From Roseibium aggregatum IAM 12614 (lineage in GTDB: Bacteria > Pseudomonadota > Alphaproteobacteria > Rhizobiales > Stappiaceae): DNA of 64,000 nt. The stretch covers positions 248,001-312,000 of the forward strand of contig NZ_AAUW01000003.1 of NCBI RefSeq assembly GCF_000168975.1. Reading direction: 5' to 3'. Positions 56,058 through 64,000 of this stretch are shown here, in pieces (position 1 is the first letter of the stretch; every line of letters starts with the position of its first letter). The notes beneath the pieces are model-generated. The model did not search any database. It was not told the origin of the DNA and worked only from the letters and a program-made list of their open reading frames with translations. Made by a program: the position numbers and the translations under genes.

Positions 56058-57833
56058 ATGACACGGGAAATGACCGGCGCCGAAATGGTCATCCAGGCGC
56101 TGAAAGACCAGGGAGTTGACACGATCTTCGGCTACCCGGGCGGTGCAGTGCTTCCCATTTACGACGAGATCATTCAGCAGGAAGGTCTGGAGCATATTCT
56201 CGTACGGCACGAACAGGGTGCAGGCCATGCCGCTGAAGGCTATGCCCGCTCCACCGGCAAGCCCGGTGTTGCCCTGGTCACTTCCGGCCCCGGCGCCACC
56301 AACATGGTGACCGCGCTGACCGACGCGATGCTGGATTCCATTCCGCTTGTCTGCATTTCCGGCCAGGTGCCGACCCATCTGATCGGCAACGATGCGTTTC
56401 AGGAATGCGACACGGTCGGCATCACCCGCCCCTGCACCAAGCACAACTGGCTGGTGCGCGACGTCGATGACCTGCCGCGCATCCTGCACGAAGCCTTCTA
56501 TGTCGCCACCTCCGGCCGTCCGGGCCCGGTTGTCGTCGACATTCCGAAGGACGTTCAGTTCGCGACCGGCACCTATCAGGGACCGACGCCGAATCCGGCC
56601 GCCGCGCACAAGAGCTACCGTCCGCAATTGAAAGGCGATCCCGCCGGCATCCGCATGGCCGCCGAAATGATGGCCGCCGCCAAGAGGCCGGTTCTCTATA
56701 CCGGTGGCGGCGTAATCAATTCCGGCCCGCAGGCCTGCCAGTTACTGCGCGAACTGGTGTCGCTGACCGGTTTCCCGATCACCTCCACCCTGATGGGCCT
56801 CGGTGCCTATCCGGCCTCTGGTGACAACTGGCTCGGCATGCTGGGCATGCATGGCACCTACGAAGCCAACATGACCATGCACGACTGCGATCTGATGATC
56901 TGCATCGGGGCCCGCTTCGACGACCGCATCACCGGCCGGACTGACGCCTTCTCGCCGAATTCCAAGAAGGTCCACATCGACATCGATCCGTCTTCCATCA
57001 ACAAGACGATCAATGTCGACCTGCCGATCATCGGCGATGTCGCCCATGTTCTGGAAGACCTGGTACGGATCTGGCGGTCTTCGTCGCTGAAGTCCGACGC
57101 CAAGGCCATGAAGGACTGGTGGACACAGATCGATCAGTGGCGGGCCCGCAACTCGCTGGCCTACAAGCCGAACAACGATGTCATCATGCCGCAGTATGCG
57201 ATCCAGCGGCTCTATGAACTGACCAAGCACCGCAAGACCTTCATTTCCACGGAAGTCGGTCAGCACCAGATGTGGGCGGCCCAGTTCTATGGCTTTGAGG
57301 AGCCGAACCACTGGCTCACCTCCGGTGGCCTCGGCACCATGGGGTACGGCCTGCCGGCCGCCATCGGCGCTCAGGTTGCCCACCGCGACGCGCTGTGCGT
57401 GGACATTGCCGGCGATGCATCGATCCTGATGAACATTCAGGAAATGTCGACCGCCGTTCAGTTCGGCCTGCCGGTCAAGGTGTTCATTCTGAACAACCAG
57501 TACATGGGCATGGTGCGCCAGTGGCAGCAACTGCTGCACGGCAACCGCCTGTCCCATTCCTACACCGACAGCCTGCCGGACTTCGTCAAGCTGGCCGATG
57601 CCTATGGCGGGGTTGGGTTCCGGGTCGAGAAGCCCGGAGATCTGGACGGAGCCATCGAAGAGATGATCGCCGTCGACAAGCCGGTGCTGTTCGACTGCCG
57701 CGTCGCCAATCTGACCAACTGTTTCCCGATGATCCCCTCGGGCAAGGCACATAACGAAATGCTGCTGCCGGATGAAGCCAACGACGAAGCTGTCGCCAAC
57801 GCCATCAGTGCCGAAGGCAAGTCGCTCGTTTGA
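56058..57833 (+). CDS. ilvB: Acetolactate synthase, large (catalytic) subunit
   Basis: 591-aa ThDP-dependent enzyme that condenses pyruvate (or pyruvate and 2-ketobutyrate) in valine, leucine and isoleucine synthesis. The PYR domain has the catalytic Glu in VRHEQGAGHAAEGYAR. The FAD-binding middle and the C-terminal ThDP motif (GDASILMNIQEMSTAVQFGLPVKVFILNNQ) follow. Controlled by the upstream leader attenuator. The small subunit lies 29 bp downstream. Could equally be named ilvI. Confidence 0.96.
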   Translation: MTREMTGAEMVIQALKDQGVDTIFGYPGGAVLPIYDEIIQQEGLEHILVRHEQGAGHAAEGYARSTGKPGVALVTSGPGATNMVTALTDAMLDSIPLVCISGQVPTHLIGNDAFQECDTVGITRPCTKHNWLVRDVDDLPRILHEAFYVATSGRPGPVVVDIPKDVQFATGTYQGPTPNPAAAHKSYRPQLKGDPAGIRMAAEMMAAAKRPVLYTGGGVINSGPQACQLLRELVSLTGFPITSTLMGLGAYPASGDNWLGMLGMHGTYEANMTMHDCDLMICIGARFDDRITGRTDAFSPNSKKVHIDIDPSSINKTINVDLPIIGDVAHVLEDLVRIWRSSSLKSDAKAMKDWWTQIDQWRARNSLAYKPNNDVIMPQYAIQRLYELTKHRKTFISTEVGQHQMWAAQFYGFEEPNHWLTSGGLGTMGYGLPAAIGAQVAHRDALCVDIAGDASILMNIQEMSTAVQFGLPVKVFILNNQYMGMVRQWQQLLHGNRLSHSYTDSLPDFVKLADAYGGVGFRVEKPGDLDGAIEEMIAVDKPVLFDCRVANLTNCFPMIPSGKAHNEMLLPDEANDEAVANAISAEGKSLV

Positions 57834-57862
57834 GGTGAAGAAGGCAAAAGGACTTTAAGACA

Positions 57863-58435
57863 ATGAACGCACAGAATGTTGATGCGCCTTCCGCCTACTT
57901 CCTGGCTGAAGTCAGCAATGAAATCGAAACCCATACCCTATCGCTCCTCGTCGACAACGAGCCGGGTGTCCTTGCCCGCGTGATCGGCCTGTTCTCCGGC
58001 CGCGGCTACAACATCGACAGCCTGACCGTCTCGGAGACCGAGCACGAGAAGCACCTGTCCCGCATCACCATCGTGACCACCGGTACGCCGATGATCATCG
58101 AGCAGATCCGCCACCAGCTTGACCGGTTGGTGCCGGTCCACCGGGTGACGGATCTGACTGTCCGGGCCAAGCACGCCAATCAGGACAAGCCGCTGGAGCG
58201 TGAACTCGCCCTGGTCAAGGTGGCAGGCACCGGTGAAAAGCGCCTGGAGGCCCTGCGCCTTGCAGATGCCTTCCGCACCACCGTGATCGACGCGACGACG
58301 GAACACTTCGTCTTCGAGATCACCGGGCGGACCTCCAAGATCGAGCAGTTCATCTCGATCATGAAACCGCTTGGCCTTGTCGAAGTCTCCCGCACCGGCG
58401 TCGCCGCCGTTCAACGCGGACCGGAAGGCCTTTAA
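57863..58435 (+). CDS. ilvN: Acetolactate synthase, small (regulatory) subunit
   Basis: 190 aa with an N-terminal ACT domain (THTLSLLVDNEPGVLARVIGLFSGRGYNIDSLTV) and a C-terminal domain (RELALVKVAGTGEKRLEALRLADAFR). It activates the large subunit and gives valine feedback inhibition. The long IlvH-type C-terminal domain is present, so ilvH is an equally fitting name. AAAGGA precedes the ATG. A strong terminator follows. Confidence 0.95.
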   Translation: MNAQNVDAPSAYFLAEVSNEIETHTLSLLVDNEPGVLARVIGLFSGRGYNIDSLTVSETEHEKHLSRITIVTTGTPMIIEQIRHQLDRLVPVHRVTDLTVRAKHANQDKPLERELALVKVAGTGEKRLEALRLADAFRTTVIDATTEHFVFEITGRTSKIEQFISIMKPLGLVEVSRTGVAAVQRGPEGL

Positions 58436-58457
58436 GAGATCGAATTCTGATCACCTG

Positions 58458-58487
58458 GCCCGCCGCACCCTGTGCGGCGGGCTTTTT
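58458..58487 (+). terminator. Terminator of the ilv operon
   Basis: A 10-bp perfect stem (58458-58467 with 58473-58482), loop CCCTG, followed by TTTTT. Confidence 0.95.
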
Positions 58488-58659
58488 GTTTTCTCGTTGA
58501 TGTTGAGGCACGGCACACTTCAGGCCCGGGACGCTTCCGAAACGCCATCATCCCGCTTACTAACGCTGAACAGTCTTGCTCCCGGCAACGTGTTTCTTGG
58601 CAACAGCGGCAAGTTTGCCTACATGCAACGAACACCTGAAGACCGGACAGAGCCTGCCC

Positions 58660-59472
58660 ATGCCCTTCGACCTCAACACCTATCTGGACCGCATTGCCCT
58701 GGAGACATGCCCGGCGACCCTCGACGGCTTGCGAAGCCTGCAGGCAGCCCAGATCAGCGCTATCCCGTTTGAAAACGTCCTGCCTTTTCTCGGCAAGGTT
58801 CCGGACCTTGACCGGGAAAGCCTCTGGCAAAAACTCGTACAAAACCGCTGTGGCGGTTACTGCTTCGAGCTGAATTCCCTGCTCGGCGACGCACTGGCAG
58901 CCGTCGGTTTTTCTTCCCGGCAGATTCTGGCGCGGGTGCGCATGGGGGCAGCGGAAGGCGGAGCCCGTTCCCATCTTGCCTTTGTCGTGACCGTCAACGG
59001 CACCGAATGGCTGGTCGATGCCGGCTTCGGCGGGCAGGCCCCGGCCGAGCCGGTACGCATTTCCGAGGAAGACCAGCAGATCCGCGATCAGGTCTACCGG
59101 ATCCGCTTTGAAGTCACGTCAGGGGAGCATGTGCTGGAACGACAGACCGAGGAGGGCTGGTTTGCGCTTTACGGCTTTGACCGGGTCGACGTCCGCCCTG
59201 CCGACATCGAAGCATCCAATTTCCTGTGCGCTGCCTCGCCCAGGCAATCCTTTGCCGGCAGCATGAAGTTCTACCGGCTGACGGATCGCGGCTTCATCAG
59301 CTTCCTGGACGGCAGGGCCCGGTTTGTCGGCGGCGGCAACAAGCGGGAGTGGCTGATCGAAGAAGCGGAAGACCTTGGCCGTTTCATGCGCAACGACCTT
59401 GGCCTCGGATATGACGACGACACGGTCCACGCCATTGCCCTGCGATTGAAGGATCTGCGCCGTTTCGAATGA
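58660..59472 (+). CDS. Arylamine N-acetyltransferase
   Basis: 270-aa acetyl-CoA-dependent enzyme with the Cys-His-Asp triad: C68 (NRCGGYCFELN), H105 (RSHLAFVV) and D120 (LVDAGFGG), at nearly the standard positions (69, 107, 122). The start MPFDLNTYLDRI matches the family; longer in-frame starts are rejected. It acetylates arylamines, hydrazines or related natural products. The natural substrate is unknown. Monocistronic, after the ilv terminator. Confidence 0.94.
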   Translation: MPFDLNTYLDRIALETCPATLDGLRSLQAAQISAIPFENVLPFLGKVPDLDRESLWQKLVQNRCGGYCFELNSLLGDALAAVGFSSRQILARVRMGAAEGGARSHLAFVVTVNGTEWLVDAGFGGQAPAEPVRISEEDQQIRDQVYRIRFEVTSGEHVLERQTEEGWFALYGFDRVDVRPADIEASNFLCAASPRQSFAGSMKFYRLTDRGFISFLDGRARFVGGGNKREWLIEEAEDLGRFMRNDLGLGYDDDTVHAIALRLKDLRRFE

Positions 59473-59500
59473 ATTGGGGGCAACAGAACCACAATACCAA

Positions 59501-59527
59501 GAGGCCTGCGGCATTTCCACAGGCCTC
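59501..59527. terminator. Hairpin between convergent genes
   Basis: GAGGCCTG (59501-59508) pairs with CAGGCCTC (59520-59527). It lies between the NAT and oxygenase gene ends and lacks a clear T-run. Confidence 0.5.
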
Positions 59528-59534
59528 GCCTTCC

Positions 59535-60278
59535 CTAAAGCTTGCTCTCGATATTGATCGTCAGCGTCTTGCGCAGCGGTGCATCGTCCGGTCCGATCAT
59601 CGGCGCGACGTGGTGCCAGGAATTGTAGGTCTTCACGAACAGGACACACTGGTTTTCCTCGAACGGGAAGGTCTTCAGTGTCTCGACCTGATCGAGCGGC
59701 ATGGCCTTGTTGACGTGGTTGAAAACCTTGGTCCGGTCCTTGGGCAGACAAACCGCCGTGCCGCCGCCCCATGCGTGATCCCAGGAGCCCGGCTCCATCA
59801 TCGAGAGAACGAGTGTGATCAATTTGTGCGGAGCGTCGGTGTGCGGAAGGATCTGTCCGCCATTGGCGGGCATCATCGAGAACTCGAACCGCGCGCTCAC
59901 TTCGGTCTTGCGCCGGATGCGGCTCAAGACACTTGCCTTCCGCTGGCCGTCCTTGGAAATGACTTTCAGCCGCCGAAGGCCAAGGTCGACATTGTTGGCT
60001 GACAGCATATCCAGAACATTATCTATGAACTCTTCAGACTTCACATGGTCGTAGAACGCCTTCCAGGCCCGCGATCCGGAAAGGAACGCGTAATAGTTTT
60101 CCGGGTTGTTGATATCGGACAAGGAGTATTTGTGTCCGAGATTCGGCATGTATTTGAACAGAGCCTTGTCCGGATAGCTTTTGACGAGTTCCCGATAGGT
60201 ATCGGACGGCAAAACGTCTTTTACATAGCAGACAGGATAAGGCTCATAATCAAAATGAGGCCCGTTCAATTTCAACAT
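59535..60278 (-). CDS. Fe(II)/2-oxoglutarate-dependent oxygenase
   Basis: 247-aa prolyl-4-hydroxylase-like double-stranded beta-helix protein. The iron triad is H146 and D148 (ILPHTDAPH) with H222 or H223 (NSWHHVAPM). The likely 2OG-binding Arg is R236. It resembles a small bacterial 2OG-Fe(II) family often found near glycan or LPS genes, but here it stands alone, so the substrate is unknown. Confidence 0.85.
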   Translation of the reverse strand: MLKLNGPHFDYEPYPVCYVKDVLPSDTYRELVKSYPDKALFKYMPNLGHKYSLSDINNPENYYAFLSGSRAWKAFYDHVKSEEFIDNVLDMLSANNVDLGLRRLKVISKDGQRKASVLSRIRRKTEVSARFEFSMMPANGGQILPHTDAPHKLITLVLSMMEPGSWDHAWGGGTAVCLPKDRTKVFNHVNKAMPLDQVETLKTFPFEENQCVLFVKTYNSWHHVAPMIGPDDAPLRKTLTINIESKL

Positions 60279-60554
60279 GGATCGGGGTACCTGCTCTCGC
60301 TTGGTATTGGATTTCAGTCAAGCAGCCGGTTGGAGATCCGGCCAAAACGCGCCCCCCGGTGGTTGTGTGGCACAGGCTACAACCTGTCAGCAACCTGTTT
60401 TCTCAACACCGGAGTGACAAAACGCGCGTGGGGCGGCATGCGTTCCATCGGAACGTCACCCTAGACGCGACGTGAACGAGCGCGTATACGACACGCGCGC
60501 TGTTAGCGCCCTCCCGGCGCGATTCAAACCAATCAGACCAAAAGGCATTTCGCC

Positions 60555-61799
60555 ATGATTCACGGTCTCTCCCGGCCGAAAAACCAGATCCGCTGGCTGC
60601 TGCTGGAAGGCATTTCGCCGACCGCGCGCGCGGTTCTTGAAAAACACGGTTATAACAACGTGGAAATCCTGTCCGGTGCCCTGGAAAAGGACGCGTTGAT
60701 TGACAAGTTGCAGGGCGTGCAGATGCTCGGCATCCGCTCCCGCACCCAGGTGACCGAAGAGGTTCTGGATGCAGCCAAGAGCCTTGTGGCCGTCGGTTGC
60801 TTTTCCGTCGGCACCAACCAGGTCGACCTCAAAGGCGCGCTGACACGCGGGATCCCGGTGTTCAATGCCCCCTTCTCCAACACGAGATCCGTGGCCGAGC
60901 TGACCGTCGCCGAAATCGTCATGCTGATGCGCGGCATCTTCCCCAAGTCCACCGCCGCCCATGAAGGCCGCTGGATGAAAAGCGCTGCCGGTTCTCACGA
61001 AGTCCGCGGCAAGACGCTCGGTATTGTCGGCTACGGCAACATCGGCACGCAATTGTCGAACCTGGCCGAAGCCATGGGCCTTCGGGTGATCTATTTCGAT
61101 CTGGTCGACAAGCTGCAGCACGGCAACGTGATGCCGTCCGAGAGCCTCGACGGGCTGCTGGCGGAATCCGACGTTGTGTCCCTGCATGTTCCCGACACGC
61201 CGGAAACGCGCAACATGTTCGGCGCAGATCAGATTTCGAAGATGAAAAAGGGCGCGTTCCTGATCAACAACGCCCGCGGCAAGGTTGTCGATATCGACGC
61301 TCTGGCCGCTGCGCTGAAATCGGGCCATCTGGCCGGCGCGGCTATCGACGTGTTCCCGGTCGAACCGAAGTCCAACAAGGACGAGTTCCTGTCGCCGCTG
61401 CGCGGTCTCGACAACGTCATCCTGACACCGCATGTGGGCGGCTCGACGGAAGAAGCACAGGACCGGATTGGCGAGGAAGTCTCCAAGCGGCTGGTGGAGT
61501 ATTCCGATGTCGGCTCCACCATCGGTTCCGTTTCCTTCCCGCAGGTACAACTGTCCAAGGGCACGGAAGCAACGCGCTTCATCCAGGTGCATCACAACGC
61601 CCCCGGCGCCATGCGCACGCTGAACGACCTCTTCACCCGGCATAATCTCAACATCTGTGCCCAGTACCTGCAGTCCCATCTGGACATCGGTTACGTGGTG
61701 CTGGATGTCGACAGCCCGGTGGAAGATCCGGTCAGCATTCTGGAAGAGATCCGCAGCCTGCCCAACACCATCCGGGCACGACTGCTCAACCGGGTCTGA
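60555..61799 (+). CDS. serA: D-3-phosphoglycerate dehydrogenase
   Basis: 414-aa first enzyme of serine synthesis, of the E. coli type with a single C-terminal ACT domain. NAD-binding motif LGIVGYGNIGTQ. Catalytic residues lie in INNARGKVVD, Glu in PVEPKSNKDEF and His in LTPHVGGSTEEAQ. The C-terminal ACT region is RFIQVHHNAPGAMRTLNDLFTRHNLN. AAGG precedes the ATG. It has a strong terminator. Confidence 0.95.
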   Translation: MIHGLSRPKNQIRWLLLEGISPTARAVLEKHGYNNVEILSGALEKDALIDKLQGVQMLGIRSRTQVTEEVLDAAKSLVAVGCFSVGTNQVDLKGALTRGIPVFNAPFSNTRSVAELTVAEIVMLMRGIFPKSTAAHEGRWMKSAAGSHEVRGKTLGIVGYGNIGTQLSNLAEAMGLRVIYFDLVDKLQHGNVMPSESLDGLLAESDVVSLHVPDTPETRNMFGADQISKMKKGAFLINNARGKVVDIDALAAALKSGHLAGAAIDVFPVEPKSNKDEFLSPLRGLDNVILTPHVGGSTEEAQDRIGEEVSKRLVEYSDVGSTIGSVSFPQVQLSKGTEATRFIQVHHNAPGAMRTLNDLFTRHNLNICAQYLQSHLDIGYVVLDVDSPVEDPVSILEEIRSLPNTIRARLLNRV

Positions 61800-61821
61800 T
61801 CGCCCGGCCTTCAGAAACGAC

Positions 61822-61853
61822 AAAAGCCCTGGAGCGTTTCCAGGGCTTTTTCT
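61822..61853. terminator. Terminator between serA and the GGDEF gene
   Basis: A 12-bp stem (61822-61833 with 61839-61850), A-run before and T-run after. It can serve both convergent genes. Confidence 0.95.
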
Positions 61854-61883
61854 TTTTCAAATGCTTTGGCCTAGCAGATTGGT

Positions 61884-63143
61884 CTAATCCACCGTGACAG
61901 GACTGAAGACCCGGTTGCGGCCCTGTTTCTTGGCTTCATAGAGCCTCAGGTCCGCCTGCCGGAACAAGGCTTCCATGGTGACACCGTCTTGCGGCGCGCT
62001 GGCCAGACCGATGCTGACCGTCACCTTTTCCGGAAGATAGATCTTGCTGAAGCGCTCGATTGTCTTGCGCAGACGCTCAGCCAGGGTAGTCGCGCCCTCC
62101 ACCGGAAGTTTCTCGCACAACAGCACGAATTCCTCACCGCCAACCCTGTAGAGATGGTCGTCGGTGCGCAGATTGTCGGCCAGAAGCCGGGCGACTGTCT
62201 TCAGGATCTCGTCACCCGCCTGGTGGCCATGCCGGTCGTTCACCTGCTTGAAATGGTCGATGTCGATCACCAGCAGCGACAAGGGCCGCTTTTCCTCAAT
62301 GTTCTTAGCCAGGATCTTGGGCGCCTTCTGGTCGTACTGGCTGCGGTGCAGGGCGCCGGTCAGATGGTCGCGAATGGAGGCTTCCAGGAGCTTGTGATAG
62401 CGCTCCCGGTAGGTCAACACCTGAAACACATCCTTGAAGGACCGGTTGGTGAGCCAACTGCTCTCGTCGTCGAAGTACTTCAGATAGAGGATGAACAGCG
62501 CCGTATAGACCAGCACCGCCACCAGCTTCGCCACCCAGCCGCCGATGAACACATGCCAGGGCGCACCGGAGACATAGTGTAGCGCCAGGAAAAACCCGGC
62601 CTGATCGAAGGTCAGCACCGCCGCGCCGCAGATCAGGAATCGCAGGCCCAGGTGACGTCCGCCCCAATTGCCGATCCGTTCGTAAAGAACGATGATCGCG
62701 ATTGCATCAATGAACAGCAAGACGGTGCCCCAGACCATCAGCAATCCCATTTCGTCGATAAAGGCGAAATCCGGGTTGCGGCCGTCCGTAACGGAGATCG
62801 TCTCGTGGTTCCGCAGGATCATCACCAGCGCGACGATCAGGAAATTACCGATCAGGAGCCCATAAATGGGCTGACGCACGACCAGCGCATCTTCCCGGAT
62901 ATAGAGCAAGAGGATCATCAGAAGCTTGCCGGAAAAAAGCACCGTCGATCCCGGGGAGACGATGCCGAACGGCAGCTCAATGTAGAAAACACTGGCGAGA
63001 TAGGTTTCCAGGAAGTGCATCACGCCAAGGGCGCACATGAACACGCCAATACCGATCACCTGACGCGCCCTCAGCAGGCTCATCATGACGGTAAAATAAA
63101 CGGCTGCCTGGGCGAAGAGGAGGAGCGCGTTGGTTATGGCCAT
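61884..63143 (-). CDS. Membrane diguanylate cyclase (GGDEF)
   Basis: 419 aa. The N-terminal membrane sensor (about 1-230) has about seven transmembrane helices, like MASE-type domains, and a soluble linker follows. The C-terminal GGDEF domain has active motif GGEEF at 335-339 and a proper inhibitory I-site RTDD five residues before it. It should make c-di-GMP and be feedback-inhibited. The PilZ protein at 31440-32048 is a possible receptor in the same genome. The ligand of the membrane domain is unknown. Confidence 0.92.
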   Translation of the reverse strand: MAITNALLLFAQAAVYFTVMMSLLRARQVIGIGVFMCALGVMHFLETYLASVFYIELPFGIVSPGSTVLFSGKLLMILLLYIREDALVVRQPIYGLLIGNFLIVALVMILRNHETISVTDGRNPDFAFIDEMGLLMVWGTVLLFIDAIAIIVLYERIGNWGGRHLGLRFLICGAAVLTFDQAGFFLALHYVSGAPWHVFIGGWVAKLVAVLVYTALFILYLKYFDDESSWLTNRSFKDVFQVLTYRERYHKLLEASIRDHLTGALHRSQYDQKAPKILAKNIEEKRPLSLLVIDIDHFKQVNDRHGHQAGDEILKTVARLLADNLRTDDHLYRVGGEEFVLLCEKLPVEGATTLAERLRKTIERFSKIYLPEKVTVSIGLASAPQDGVTMEALFRQADLRLYEAKKQGRNRVFSPVTVD

Positions 63144-63402
63144 GAATTATCCGGTACTTTTCTCGTTCGGAGTTCTCGATGTATGCATTGATTCTCGTCC
63201 TGATCGACACCGAAATCGGCTTCAACCTGGAACGCAATCGTCAGATTCGGGGCCCCCTTTCGGCTTGTCTTAGAGGAATCGGCAGGACCTGAAAACCTCG
63301 TCGTAATACTGTAGTGCGACCTTGTGCGGGTTCGCCAAAGCCTTCTGCCCATGCGTAAATCTCTAGTCGAAACCCGACGTTGCCTGCGAAAGCACCAAGA
63401 CA

Positions 63403-63867
63403 ATGGACCCCATAACAAGCCACAGGCAGTCCCCTCCCGCCATTGCGGACCGACTCGTTAATCTGCCTGACAATCTGCCCGACAATCTGATTGTCTTCGA
63501 TGGCATCTGCGTTCTGTGTTCCGGCTTTGCCCGCTTCGTCGCAAGGCATGACCGGACGGTTGGCTATCGGTTTGTCGACGCACACTCGGAAATAGGACAG
63601 GCACTTTACCGGCTTCACGGGCTCGACCCGCAGAAGATGGAAACCAACATCGTCATCCGTCATGGCCGGGCCTACACCAAAATGGCTTCCTTCACCGCAA
63701 CGATGAGAAGCCTCGGCTGGCCCTGGAAAGCTCTGACGATCCTGGAACTTCTGCCGCGCAGTTTCTCAGACTGGACGTATGACAGGATCGCTGGAAACCG
63801 CTATCGCCTCGGCCGACGCGCCTGCCCTCTGCCCTCCGCAGCCCTGAGGGAGCGGCTCCTTGGCTGA
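63403..63867 (+). CDS. DCC-family thiol-disulfide oxidoreductase-like protein (DUF393)
   Basis: 154 aa with the family signature VFDGICVLCSGFARFVARHD, which gives the D-x-x-C-x-x-C pair, and the later CPLPS. Its function is poorly known. The stop overlaps a TTG start for a saccharopine-dehydrogenase-like gene, so the pair is translationally coupled. Confidence 0.88.
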   Translation: MDPITSHRQSPPAIADRLVNLPDNLPDNLIVFDGICVLCSGFARFVARHDRTVGYRFVDAHSEIGQALYRLHGLDPQKMETNIVIRHGRAYTKMASFTATMRSLGWPWKALTILELLPRSFSDWTYDRIAGNRYRLGRRACPLPSAALRERLLG

Positions 63868-64000
63868 GCCTTCTTCCAGGAAGCGGATCGTCATTCTCGG
63901 CGGCTATGGCGTTTTCGGCGGCAAGCTGGCCGAAGCTCTGCTGAGGCATGAGCATCTGGAGGTAATCGTTGCAGGCCGCAGTCTGCAAAAGGCCGAAGCT
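63860..64000 (+). CDS. Saccharopine dehydrogenase-like NAD(P)-binding protein (partial, 5' end)
   Basis: TTG at 63860 with GGGAG upstream gives 47 codons to the window edge. They include RIVILGGYGVFGGKLAEALLRHEHLEVIVAGR, a Rossmann fold with the GxxGxxG pattern. It overlaps the DCC gene by 8 bp. The rest lies outside the window. Confidence 0.8.
   Translation, partial: MAEPSSRKRIVILGGYGVFGGKLAEALLRHEHLEVIVAGRSLQKAEA

Noticed and set aside
60456-61823. 455-codon minus-strand frame
   Set aside because: Antisense shadow of serA, with His/Gly/Arg/Asp-rich composition typical of shadows.

Overview
The window is GC-rich chromosomal DNA from an alphaproteobacterium. The frcRBCAK-type fructose uptake genes, the Entner-Doudoroff genes, an SbmA/BacA-type transporter, an alphaproteobacterial tRNA-Lys and many secreted or signalling proteins best fit a marine member of Hyphomicrobiales such as the Roseibium/Labrenzia (Stappiaceae) group. 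The taxon is inferred from gene content only. About 60 genes are supported, with one tRNA, two insertion-sequence copies with their guide RNA, and two families of extragenic palindromes.

Layout. 0-5.3 kb: a DMT exporter, an SbmA/BacA transporter and an orphan CO-dehydrogenase-like molybdenum subunit. 5.59-6.72 kb: IS110-family element, copy 1, inserted in an extragenic palindrome. 7-9.6 kb: a RimB-RimK-deacylase operon. 9.8-16.2 kb: a VOC protein, a second DMT exporter, a WYL regulator, FadD and an AAA ATPase. 16.2-18.7 kb: adenine deaminase with a duplicated fragment of its 3' end beside a small membrane-protein gene. 19-34.9 kb: sugar metabolism, with a ROK regulator, a fructose-type ABC transporter, a five-unit palindromic tandem array, fructokinase, zwf, edd and eda, then stress/PRC/PilZ genes, a delta-class carbonic anhydrase and pgi. 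A shared palindrome, TTAAATCGATTTAA or a close variant, precedes zwf, edd and pgi, so together the set forms a route from fructose through F6P and G6P to the Entner-Doudoroff pathway, probably under one regulator. 35-36.5 kb: four paralogous glycine-zipper lipoproteins. 36.7-39.5 kb: alanine dehydrogenase, a divergent Lrp-type regulator and an SMP-30 lactonase. 39.74-40.88 kb: IS110 copy 2, inverted relative to copy 1. 41-46.5 kb: a secreted repeat protein, TrhO, a split PAS/chemoreceptor pair and malonyl-CoA decarboxylase. 46.5-52.4 kb: an ApbE / PepSY-flavodoxin-FNR / DUF2271 electron-transfer cluster with a divergent two-component system. 52.6-64 kb: unknown genes, tRNA-Lys, ilvBN-type genes with a leader-peptide attenuator, an arylamine N-acetyltransferase, a 2OG oxygenase, SerA, a diguanylate cyclase and a DCC-family protein.

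The strongest discovery is in the IS110-family element. Its 180-bp 5' non-coding end folds as a three-part bridge RNA. Its guide segments can be read directly: CCATCCT and TCGAAG match the two sides of the occupied target (CCATCCTTCGAGAC), and ATGGTTGCT and AGATAAG match the element's own right and left ends. The target is the conserved arm of the local extragenic palindrome, so the element is programmed to insert into the genome's own REP-like repeats. Both copies sit in such a site, and four exact unoccupied sites in that orientation lie in the array at 23.4-24.4 kb.
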